Positions 46,407 through 54,050 of a stretch of 64,000 bases of DNA are shown here, piece after piece. Position numbers and translations under genes: made by a program. Numbering within the stretch: position 1 is the stretch's first letter; the number at the start of each line of letters is the position of its first letter. This stretch comes from a virus: IMG/VR virus record IMGVR_UViG_3300036859_000232, positions 1-64,000 of that record. One strand, written 5' to 3'. The notes beneath the pieces were generated by a model, which made no database searches, had not been told where the DNA came from, and saw nothing but the letters and a program-made list of their open reading frames with translations.

Positions 46407-46421
46407 TGATACTATTCTCCT
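46407..46421 (+). promoter_or_regulatory. Extended -10 promoter giving a leaderless HNH message
   Basis: TG-A-TACTAT (46407-46415) then six bases before the ATG at 46422. No Shine-Dalgarno is present, so transcription should start on the start codon, as at 14953. Confidence 0.5.
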
Positions 46422-46919
46422 ATGACTCGTTCAGGACGACCAACTTTAACCATCACCGACATCATGTCACTTGGTCAACGAACATCTGAGGGATGTCTTC
46501 TGTGGCCGCGCGGGACAAACGGACTCGGGTATGGACGCGTCAGGATCCATGGACGTCTCTGGGTCGTACATCGATTCGTTTGGACTGAGTTACGTGGCGA
46601 GATTCCAGAGGGGATAACGCTCGATCATGAATGTCATAATCGCGCGGCACGCAAGGAAAAGTGTCAAGTCCCCGAAGGGGAATGTCCACATCGAAGATGC
46701 TACGAACTCGGCCATCTTGTTCCACGGGAGCAGTGCGACAATTGGTCACGAGGTAACCAAGGTGGCGCTGCCATTCATCGGGCGAAAACGCATTGCCCTC
46801 AAGGCCATCCGTACTCAGGAGAGAATCTCTACGTACGACCGAACGGTGAGAGATGTTGTCGTCAATGTCGCCGCGAGGATGATCGTCATCGGAAGGAAAT
46901 GAAACGTCTCAGTCGTTAA
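46422..46919 (+). CDS. HNH homing endonuclease
   Basis: 165 residues, ATG at 46422, the only plus-strand gene in the tail module. WVVHRFVWTELRGEIPEGIT, LDHECHNRAC-type core and CYELGHLVPREQCDNW match the HNH_3 family, followed by the zinc finger HCPQGHPYSGENLYVRPNGE...CCRQCRR. Such genes spread by cutting uninserted alleles. Less GC-rich than its neighbours. It seems to have landed in a tandem array of tail genes, leaving a truncated copy at its 3' side. Confidence 0.8.
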   Translation: MTRSGRPTLTITDIMSLGQRTSEGCLLWPRGTNGLGYGRVRIHGRLWVVHRFVWTELRGEIPEGITLDHECHNRAARKEKCQVPEGECPHRRCYELGHLVPREQCDNWSRGNQGGAAIHRAKTHCPQGHPYSGENLYVRPNGERCCRQCRREDDRHRKEMKRLSR

Positions 46920-46965
46920 GACATCCACCAGCGATAACCGCTTGACAACGTGGACAGTTCGCCAT
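46909..46965 (-). pseudogene. Truncated N-terminus of a third tail paralogue
   Basis: ATG at 46965 with AGGA upstream encodes MANCPRCQAVIAGGCLND, then stop. It matches the N-terminus of paralogue 2 (NCPRCGTVLAAGC) in protein and DNA. The rest of the gene is missing where the HNH gene lies. Confidence 0.6.
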
Positions 46966-47011
46966 GTGGTCCTAGTGTAGAGAGGTCTGTGCCACGAGCA
47001 AGGGTTTCAGG

Positions 47012-48181
47012 TCAGTAGATGCCGTGGAAGGGACAAATGCGGATGTCTTGGATCTCCTGCTGGCTGGTGCCGTCAGACAAAAAAGTGACTGGTTGGAGGA
47101 TGAAATACACTCCGCCGTATGGATCACGGCCACCATCCGTCGCAACGAGAACCTGCCCCACTTGGTCCCATTCGCCGGTCATACCGCCATATCCACCAGT
47201 GAGTCGAGGTCCGACTTGATTGCCATCCCAATCAAGTATCTGACTCATCGTGTTGCTGCCACCCAGACCCAAGCTGATCGCGCCACTGCGATACCAGTAG
47301 CGATGTGTTGGGTCAGGTGTAACGAAGGTGATGCCGTATGTTTGTTCTCCGAATAACCCTTGACCAACGACATTCATCGGGTACGACCACTGCTGCCCGT
47401 ACGCGCCGAATGCGTCATGCACGACATGGTGACTTCCGTCCCAGGCGAACATGTAATGCGAATTATCGGTGAACCCGAAACTCGACACGTTGAAGCCAAA
47501 AACATCATCGGGTGAGAGTTGCGCGATGACGTCCCCGTCTCCATCTCGCGAGAACACGCGTACGACGGGCTCGTCACCGAATGGTGCGTTTATCGCGAGC
47601 TGATTGCCGTCATACGACCAGCAATAGCTATAGATGGGTTTCGTCGATGTGAGTCCCGTTGCGGAAACGTCAACCACATCCACCGTCATCGTGGTGGTGT
47701 TCAGTCGGAAGATTCGTGGTTGCGGATGAGTTAGATCGGTGGCGAGGAATGAACAGTTGTTCGTGCGAGGGATGAACCGTAATTGCGTGCGTACCTCTAG
47801 CGTTGACGGGATGTCGTACTTATCGCTCAGGTCCGGTTCCCAGTCCGCGATGACATCACTTGTCGTATCCATCTTTGCGAACCACGGCTCGTGGCTTTGT
47901 GGGTCCGTGTCTATCCCGCCGAAGGTCGAGTCGTAGGTCAGACCTACCACCACCATCGACTTGTCGAGGTTCCAGCCTGACCACACGTTATAGTCAAGAA
48001 AGATTCCCGCTGACTCCAGGAACTCCGGTACATCCGGATCGAACCGTTGGAAGGTCACTCCGGGATGTTGTTGCTGTGGTGGGAAACGTCGTCGGCCGCG
48101 GAGGTAACCGAGGATCGGGCGGATGACGACATCGCCGAGATCTGGCTCGACCCATCCCCAATAATCATTGTCCACCGTCAC
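47012..48181 (-). CDS. Minor tail protein, beta-propeller-like
   Basis: 389 residues from the GTG at 48181 (GTGA overlap); a TTG further upstream is rejected. Repeating strand patterns with Trp and Asp (IYSYCWSYDGNQLAINAPFG, DNSHYMFAWDGSHHVVHDAF) suggest a six- or seven-bladed propeller. Probably a receptor-binding or appendage protein at the tail tip. No enzyme motif. Confidence 0.6.
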   Translation of the reverse strand: MTVDNDYWGWVEPDLGDVVIRPILGYLRGRRRFPPQQQHPGVTFQRFDPDVPEFLESAGIFLDYNVWSGWNLDKSMVVVGLTYDSTFGGIDTDPQSHEPWFAKMDTTSDVIADWEPDLSDKYDIPSTLEVRTQLRFIPRTNNCSFLATDLTHPQPRIFRLNTTTMTVDVVDVSATGLTSTKPIYSYCWSYDGNQLAINAPFGDEPVVRVFSRDGDGDVIAQLSPDDVFGFNVSSFGFTDNSHYMFAWDGSHHVVHDAFGAYGQQWSYPMNVVGQGLFGEQTYGITFVTPDPTHRYWYRSGAISLGLGGSNTMSQILDWDGNQVGPRLTGGYGGMTGEWDQVGQVLVATDGGRDPYGGVYFILQPVTFLSDGTSQQEIQDIRICPFHGIY

Positions 48182-48942
48182 CCAAGAACCGTCCAAACGT
48201 CTTGATCGAAAGAAAGGTCTTCCGGATCAGTCGGATCTTCACCGGGAGGCCATGTAGCAGGCACGTCGTCGATCGTCTTGCGGATTGCTCCATAGAATTG
48301 CCCGCGGCCGTGGATGAGATCGATCATCGTCCAGTCGCCCGTCAGATCGGTGGACGAGGCGATGCCACCATGACCCGTCAGTGGTGCATCCATCGTGAAG
48401 TCGCCCGCAAGGTCCGGAATGGTGAGAGTTCCGATGCCCTTGAGGATGGCGATCATCGTCTGTTCGAGAACGGTCATGGTGGGCGACATTGTCCCGACAC
48501 CGTGAACGATTAGTTCCATGCCGAAGGCCTCCTGCGCGGTGGGCGAACAGGATCCGACGCCGGTCATTTGGCACGCGATAGCGAACGATTCCTCTAGGGA
48601 AAACGTGCCTGCACCTACGCCGAGGATGACGAGTGCCATGGCGTAGGTTTCGTTCAGTTCAACGGAAAGGGAGCCTTGCCCGAGTGCCGCCATTTGCATG
48701 GCGAATACTTCCTGAAGTTCTGCTGCGAGAGTTCCGACACCGGTTGTCGTGAGTTGGATGACTATGTCGTTTTGAAGGTCGGGGGTGAGGGTCCCGACTC
48801 CGGTCATGGTCGAGAGGAGACCAAGGTCCACAATGGCGTCTGCGGTAAGGGAGCCGACTCCGATCATGCGGGCTTCCATTGTGAGCCGACATTCATCGGA
48901 CGTGTTGACCGGTGGACTACTGAAGTTAAGAAGGGTCGCCAT
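48178..48942 (-). CDS. Tail protein made of GVGxL repeats
   Basis: 254 residues, ATG at 48942. About eight imperfect repeats of 22-24 residues of the form GVGTL-x5-L-x12 (MTGVGTLTPDLQNDIVIQLT, TGVGTLAAELQEVFAMQMAA) occupy most of the chain, then a Pro/Asp-rich tail. Starts MATLLNF, as the next protein starts MATLLDF. Repeat fibres of this type occur in phage tail tips. Confidence 0.65.
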   Translation of the reverse strand: MATLLNFSSPPVNTSDECRLTMEARMIGVGSLTADAIVDLGLLSTMTGVGTLTPDLQNDIVIQLTTTGVGTLAAELQEVFAMQMAALGQGSLSVELNETYAMALVILGVGAGTFSLEESFAIACQMTGVGSCSPTAQEAFGMELIVHGVGTMSPTMTVLEQTMIAILKGIGTLTIPDLAGDFTMDAPLTGHGGIASSTDLTGDWTMIDLIHGRGQFYGAIRKTIDDVPATWPPGEDPTDPEDLSFDQDVWTVLG

Positions 48943-48951
48943 GGGTCGCCA

Positions 48952-49308
48952 TCAGCCGAAGGTCCCACGGGCCAGGCACATCCCGTTCTTGAACTCGATT
49001 CCGAGCACGAAGTTTGCCCACGCAACAAAGTTGAACGGGACCACAAAGTCCTTGTCGGTAATGGACGTCATGAAGTCGATGTAGTCATCGGTGAAGTTGA
49101 TGATGAGCGAGAAGTTAGCCCATGGGAGGAAAGTGAAGGGGACCGTGAAGTCCTTGTCGGTGATATCGGTGGCGTAGTCGATCCAGTCATCGGTAAAACC
49201 GATACCGAGTGCAAAGTTGTCCCAGTCATTGAACGTCAGCGGAACATCGAATGTGCGGGGTGGGGTGTCGTCAAGGTTCGGGTAGTTGAAGTCGAGTAAC
49301 GTCGCCAA
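48952..49308 (-). CDS. Repeat-containing tail protein
   Basis: 118 residues, ATG at 49308. Three imperfect repeats of about 35 residues (F-x-VP-F-TF-x2-W-x-NF-x-L-x-I-x-FTDDxID-x2-T-x-ITDKDF). Aromatic and Asp-rich. The N-terminus MATLLDF is shared with the neighbour. Probable structural role. Confidence 0.65.
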   Translation of the reverse strand: MATLLDFNYPNLDDTPPRTFDVPLTFNDWDNFALGIGFTDDWIDYATDITDKDFTVPFTFLPWANFSLIINFTDDYIDFMTSITDKDFVVPFNFVAWANFVLGIEFKNGMCLARGTFG

Positions 49309-49312
49309 GGCG

Positions 49313-50275
49313 CTAGACCGGGCGAGTGATGATGTGTGAGGTTAAATTAACCGCACCAAACGAATCCTTACCTATAACGGTCCAGGTGTTCCCGTCAATG
49401 ACGGTAGTGTCCCCCAATTCAACGGTTCCCCCGGTAGGGATGGCTAAGAAGTCGGCCTTGATAAGTCCTCTCATTCCTCCCGCAAGTCTCATGTTTGTCG
49501 CACCGGAAACGTGTGTGAGCCGGATGCGTGCTGCAACCCCCTTGCCTCCCTGCCAGTAATCGTTTTCGTTTACTGCGTTGGAGCCCTCTTGGAGAGTCCA
49601 TGCTCCGGAGGTAGCGCTTACCCACTTGGACACTGTCGCGTCAGTGACGCCCGGGAGCCGCGAGAAGGCCGCAGAACTGGTCGAGGTGTCCACTATGCAG
49701 AGTGGACACCCGTCAGAGTATGCAGAAATGAGCGAGTCCATCAGGTGCGCACCCCAGTTACTAGACGTGCTCCCGACACGCGTGGCGTAGTGAACGGCGT
49801 TCTTCGTGAGCTTGAGCCAGTACGAGAAGCCGGTCGTGTTCAGGACAGCGGTTGCCCCTCTTCGTGCCCCAGTCACGCTGGCGTAGCTGGCGAGAGTGTC
49901 GGTACGCCAGAAGCCTGTCCCAACCGGTGCGGATGTTGATGCACTTGCGCAAGGTCGTCTGAACCGTTTGTTCGTGCTTCCTTCATAGTCCTCGAACGCA
50001 CCAAAAGAGGATGTCGACGCACCGTCAGGAACCGGAATCTCCAGCGCGAAGTACCAGTCCGTTCCTGAGTCGTTGGCGTCGGTGCCTGATCCCGCGCACT
50101 TGAAAACATCGAGAGAGTACGAACTGCTACCAGATTGTCCTGTTCCCGTTCCCGCTGACACGTTCTCCACGAATGACCAGTTCGCAACACCCGATCCGCC
50201 GACGAGATCCTTCAACTTCTGAGACATCTGCGACCAAGGTGAGGCGTGTGTGATGGTTCCAGCGGACCAGGCCAC
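49313..50275 (-). CDS. Minor tail protein
   Basis: 320 residues. MAWSAGTITHASPWSQMSQK is typical for the start of phage tail-tip proteins; the rest is Ser/Thr/Gly-rich and beta-rich (WYFALEIPVPDGAS, AARIRLTHVSGATNMRL). Part of the tail fibre cluster. Exact place in the tip unknown. Confidence 0.65.
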   Translation of the reverse strand: MAWSAGTITHASPWSQMSQKLKDLVGGSGVANWSFVENVSAGTGTGQSGSSSYSLDVFKCAGSGTDANDSGTDWYFALEIPVPDGASTSSFGAFEDYEGSTNKRFRRPCASASTSAPVGTGFWRTDTLASYASVTGARRGATAVLNTTGFSYWLKLTKNAVHYATRVGSTSSNWGAHLMDSLISAYSDGCPLCIVDTSTSSAAFSRLPGVTDATVSKWVSATSGAWTLQEGSNAVNENDYWQGGKGVAARIRLTHVSGATNMRLAGGMRGLIKADFLAIPTGGTVELGDTTVIDGNTWTVIGKDSFGAVNLTSHIITRPV

Positions 50276-50278
50276 GAC

Positions 50279-50686
50279 TTAACTTTCCTGGACGACGACG
50301 CCGCCCACCGCGAACCTGACCGAATCTCCGGTGTTGACGACACGGTTGGTCGTCAAATTCCCCCAGTAATGGATGTTCTCGGTTGTTGCTGCCTTGAGAC
50401 TCGCGGCTACCACGGTTCCCCAGTTCGCTGTTGCGGTCGCCCAGGAGATGATGTTCGTGTTGGATGTTTGTTGTGACGCCACAGCCGCCCAGTTGCTTGT
50501 GTCCAGCGGGTAGGTCTGTCGCGCGTATCCAGTCCCAATCGTTGAGACCTCCGTGCCACCACCAGAGCTGGTCGGTGCGGTCGTGTATAACTCGACATCA
50601 AGGTTGGCAGGTGGCGTGAACGTCGCCTCGCTCGTCCAATGCTTAAGGATCAGGTTCGAGAGGAAGTTACCCTTGCCGGAAGCCAT
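50279..50686 (-). CDS. Small tail fibre-type virion protein
   Basis: 135 residues, ATG at 50686. GKGNFLSNLILKHWTSEATF, LYTTAPTSSGGGTEV and GYARQTYPL are hallmarks of a small structural family common in phage tails. Beta-sandwich predicted. Overlaps the previous stop. Confidence 0.7.
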   Translation of the reverse strand: MASGKGNFLSNLILKHWTSEATFTPPANLDVELYTTAPTSSGGGTEVSTIGTGYARQTYPLDTSNWAAVASQQTSNTNIISWATATANWGTVVAASLKAATTENIHYWGNLTTNRVVNTGDSVRFAVGGVVVQES

Positions 50687-50928
50687 CAGTTACCCCCCGT
50701 CAAGAGTTCGGTGATGAGGTCATGAGCAGCGATCGAGAGCGTCCCTTTCGTTACTTCTCGCGCACCATGCAACTGCGCGTTGATAATGAGCATGATCTTC
50801 TTCGGCAATTCCTTTCCGTCGTCATCTTCCTCGTGATCCGTTATCGCCAACGAGAGGTCAGCCGTTGGGAACATCTTTCGTAGCACCGCCAGTTCGTCCT
50901 CAAAGTCACTCAACTTCGGAGTCGCCAT
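50686..50928 (-). CDS. Hypothetical protein
   Basis: 80 residues, ATG at 50928. Acidic middle (ITDHEEDDDGKELPKKIML). Stop and start overlap with both neighbours. No function assigned. Confidence 0.6.
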   Translation of the reverse strand: MATPKLSDFEDELAVLRKMFPTADLSLAITDHEEDDDGKELPKKIMLIINAQLHGAREVTKGTLSIAAHDLITELLTGGN

Positions 50929-51341
50929 CAGTTCGCCCTCGCGTCAACCGAGAAGTCCGCGACCGCGTGCATCTCGACCTCGATGGTGTGCATGAGGCCG
51001 GTGAAGAACTTCGGCCGCTCGTTCGCGAATGCCTCGAAGTGCTCAGGCCCGAGTTCTCCCATGTCCCGCCAGTTGAACTCGATGCCCATCTTCTCGAAGA
51101 ACTTCGCGAGAACACATGCCTCCCAGTGGATGAGGGAGATGGACTTCCCCATGAAGTCGAGGACGACTTGTGTCGAGGCGTCGAGGAATTCAACCTTGCC
51201 TTCGAGAAGGTTGGTCTGCTGTTCGACCCGAGTGGTTGCAGCGTCGAGAAGGTCCCGTGATACCGCAAGAGTGTTCTGGAAGCGATACGCGATGACCGTG
51301 AAGACCACGGTCAGGATTCCAATGACGATGTATGGTCCCAT
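50928..51341 (-). CDS. Membrane-anchored coiled-coil protein
   Basis: 137 residues, ATG at 51341. N-terminal transmembrane helix (YIVIGILTVVFTVIAY) then an amphipathic helical region. Unusual in the middle of tail genes. Unknown role. Confidence 0.6.
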   Translation of the reverse strand: MGPYIVIGILTVVFTVIAYRFQNTLAVSRDLLDAATTRVEQQTNLLEGKVEFLDASTQVVLDFMGKSISLIHWEACVLAKFFEKMGIEFNWRDMGELGPEHFEAFANERPKFFTGLMHTIEVEMHAVADFSVDARAN

Positions 51342-51391
51342 GACTCCTCCTCTGAACGAAAGTACCAGTCACGCCTCCGGATAGGAACGCA

Positions 51392-51871
51392 TTACGCAGA
51401 TTCGTCTTCTCGCAGCTCAACCGTCTCGACGAAATGGATAGTGACGCGAAGGGGTCCGGTCCCGCCTCCTGTCTCCAGAACGTCGACCGTGAAGATGTCA
51501 CCTTTCTCGAACGTGGTTCGCAAAGGGAGCCGTTCAGGACCGACAACCTCACCAATCGGAACCGTGGGCAGACGCCCATTGAAGATGCTGATCCCGTTCT
51601 TGTAGACCTCGAACTCAGCTTCAGTGGTTCCATCGCCAGATGACCGCTCGGCTCGTACGAACCTGATGACGCCATTCCTATCCGCGGCGAGGGAGTGCCC
51701 CGCAGCTATCCGTAGGTTCTTCCAGGACTGCCAGCTATATGCACGGGTGGCGAGCGCGGCCAACAGCCGCAGGAGGTCGCCGTGGTCATGCCTCTCCAAT
51801 GAACGAAGGCGTTCCTCGGCCGTAGCTATCTTGTCTGGAAGTCCACCGATACCTCCTCGCGGATCAGGCAT
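51392..51871 (-). CDS. Minor tail protein
   Basis: 159 residues from the ATG at 51871, overlapping the previous gene by eight bases. Helical N-terminus (TAEERLRSLERHDHGDLLRL) and a beta C-terminus with FEKGDIFTVDVLETGGGTGP. Probably a tip or fibre attachment protein. Confidence 0.6.
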   Translation of the reverse strand: MPDPRGGIGGLPDKIATAEERLRSLERHDHGDLLRLLAALATRAYSWQSWKNLRIAAGHSLAADRNGVIRFVRAERSSGDGTTEAEFEVYKNGISIFNGRLPTVPIGEVVGPERLPLRTTFEKGDIFTVDVLETGGGTGPLRVTIHFVETVELREDESA

Positions 51872-52952
51872 CTGATGTTCTCCCAAGCGGCGTTAGGGTC
51901 GTCTCGATGATCGACTTCTTCCCTTGGACCTGACCGCTCACCCGTTGCAGTCGCATGAGTTCCTTTACATCGCGGCACCCGAGCAATTGACCGGACAATC
52001 GCGTGTCGCATCGTGTCCCTGGGATGAGTTGGCGCAGGTGTGGACCATCCTGATTCACTTGAGCGCTCACGTAGTTCGGTGGTGTTTTGAGGAACTCCCA
52101 ACGCGATAATGCAGCGGCATGTGCGGATTCGGCGTCCTTGATGTTCAAGTCTGTCTCGTGTTGCTCAACGAGTCCAAACACAGAATCCACTCCACCAGCC
52201 GACTCGTTGACCCGTTGTTCCCTCAACTCGCCAGTGAACCGGTATCTCGTTGCTAGATCCCCGCCGCGTTCCTCAAGGTCGGCCATTTCACACACCGGGT
52301 CCCAGAGCTTCAACACCTGGGGGAAGAGGATCTCCACACCGCCGATATAGATGGTCCGGGCGATCGCGGTGAAGTCCAACCCCGCGCTGAATACCGTCCT
52401 CATAAGGTCGGCGGCGCGTGGAGAGTCCTTCTTCTTCATGGTCATTTCCATGCTGATACCAGTGGGCTTGGCGGTCACACGGATGTTCGGCGACGGGTCT
52501 TCCTCTAACGCGTCTTCCACTAACACATTGAAAATGTTCGCGAGGTCGGTCGAGAGATTCCGGTCGTGCAATGACAGGTACCGCCGCTCAAAGACCATGA
52601 AAATATCGCGCGCCGTGAATTCAATCAGTTTGCGGTTGAACTTGAGGGTCTGAAGCGGACCGGACCATGCAAGGTAGTTATCGGCATAGATGTTCATGTC
52701 GTGTGACCACGTACGAATGGGATTAACGCGAACCTCGCTGATGCGACTGGCTCGTGCGTTCATGAGGTCGCAGCAGAACGATCGTGCCTCACCGGTTGTC
52801 GGCAGGCTCGCCCGTGCGCCCGAGAAGTTGTTCAGGATAGCGTCCCAACTCATCGCCTGGAACGGGAACTCGAACCGCGGGCCGGTTCCGCCCTTCTCCG
52901 TGATGACTAGACGGTACTCAGGACATCCGAGTGTCGCGAGTGACTGTGCCAC
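51864..52952 (-). CDS. Baseplate/hub protein (ReqiPepy6 Gp37-like)
   Basis: 362 residues, ATG at 52952. EYRLVITEKGG at the start, IRTWSHDMNIYADNYLAWSG, then TLKFNRKLIEFTARDIFMVF, and a C-terminal region with Gly/Arg strands fit the siphovirus Gp37-like hub family, which forms the ring below the distal tail protein. Directly next to the presumed distal tail gene. Confidence 0.65.
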   Translation of the reverse strand: MAQSLATLGCPEYRLVITEKGGTGPRFEFPFQAMSWDAILNNFSGARASLPTTGEARSFCCDLMNARASRISEVRVNPIRTWSHDMNIYADNYLAWSGPLQTLKFNRKLIEFTARDIFMVFERRYLSLHDRNLSTDLANIFNVLVEDALEEDPSPNIRVTAKPTGISMEMTMKKKDSPRAADLMRTVFSAGLDFTAIARTIYIGGVEILFPQVLKLWDPVCEMADLEERGGDLATRYRFTGELREQRVNESAGGVDSVFGLVEQHETDLNIKDAESAHAAALSRWEFLKTPPNYVSAQVNQDGPHLRQLIPGTRCDTRLSGQLLGCRDVKELMRLQRVSGQVQGKKSIIETTLTPLGRTSDA

Positions 52953-54050
52953 CTACAAACTCCGGTCGAAACGCTCGACCGTGACCAGAACGTCTTCATC
53001 ACCGTTGTTCTCCACGCAGACGCAAAGGGACGTACACGCGGCCATGTCCGGTGGTGCGAACAGGTCACCTTCGACACGGTTGGAGACATACGGATCGAGA
53101 ATCGCAAACCCTGAACGGTAGTCCTTCAATGAAGGATCCCAATACTGCACCTTGCGGGTACGACCATCGATGACGAGCTTGGCGTCCTGCTCGATTTCAG
53201 TCACGCGGTACGACCAACACGGTGACCCCTCGTGTCCGGGTGGACAATTGTCATCGAAGGTCGGGCGTGCCGTGATGTCGATGTCGGTCGCATCTCCACC
53301 CGTGGCCTCGACAGTGATACGAAGAGTAGCGTCTCCTGGCCACTTATTGGTTGTCGTGATACCACACACTTGATCGGTTGGTTCTGCGACCTCCTCGATA
53401 ACTGTTTCTGCTGGCGCGTAAAGGAATGGCATCTGTGCGCCGAGTTGGAAGGATACCTGCTGGATACGGTGCTCGTTGAGTCCTTCGCGGATCTGCGATG
53501 GAGGGATGTAGTCGACAAGTCCAACACCAACCATGTGACGGAAGTACGGCTCAGAGTCGGAACCTGCGGCTGTATCGGGACAGGACTTCAACATCGTCAA
53601 TTCGTCATTAACACATGCCGAACAACATCCGCGAAGAACCTCGTACAGCCATGACTCTCCGTAATCCATACCGCGTTCAGAGGTAGAGATGAGCTGTCCG
53701 TTCACCGAGATTATTCGCTGGTGAAGCTCAAGTGGAGACAGCCAGCCACCGACATCTGAGCGTGCCGTCATCTCACGATCGAATGGGCTCCCAAGAGAGA
53801 TGTACCCAGGGAATAGACCGAGGAACTCCTCCGACTCCGGTCGGTTGGAGTCATACCAGGGCGCATCGTCATCGGCGGGATTCGTGTATTCCAGAACGAC
53901 GTCGTAGTCATCCGTCTGGTCGAGAGCATCACAATGACACCCGGTCGCAACGTTGAAACTCGCTCCACCGAGTTCCTTCATATAGGCGCGCGTGCGATTG
54001 CCGTTGGCGATCTCACGACCGCTGAGGCAAAGATACTTTTGCCACCGCAT
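52953..54050 (-). CDS. Probable distal tail protein
   Basis: 365 residues, ATG at 54050 sharing a base with the tape-measure stop. Position right after the tape measure is that of the distal tail protein. Many Cys (GCHCDALDQT, RGCCSACVND, ACTSLCVCVEN) are notable and suggest disulphides or metal sites. Beta-rich. Confidence 0.6.
   Translation of the reverse strand: MRWQKYLCLSGREIANGNRTRAYMKELGGASFNVATGCHCDALDQTDDYDVVLEYTNPADDDAPWYDSNRPESEEFLGLFPGYISLGSPFDREMTARSDVGGWLSPLELHQRIISVNGQLISTSERGMDYGESWLYEVLRGCCSACVNDELTMLKSCPDTAAGSDSEPYFRHMVGVGLVDYIPPSQIREGLNEHRIQQVSFQLGAQMPFLYAPAETVIEEVAEPTDQVCGITTTNKWPGDATLRITVEATGGDATDIDITARPTFDDNCPPGHEGSPCWSYRVTEIEQDAKLVIDGRTRKVQYWDPSLKDYRSGFAILDPYVSNRVEGDLFAPPDMAACTSLCVCVENNGDEDVLVTVERFDRSL

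Noticed and set aside
48178-48942. Repeats in this gene as a CRISPR-like array
   Set aside because: The repeats are in frame, imperfect and coding; no regular spacers exist.
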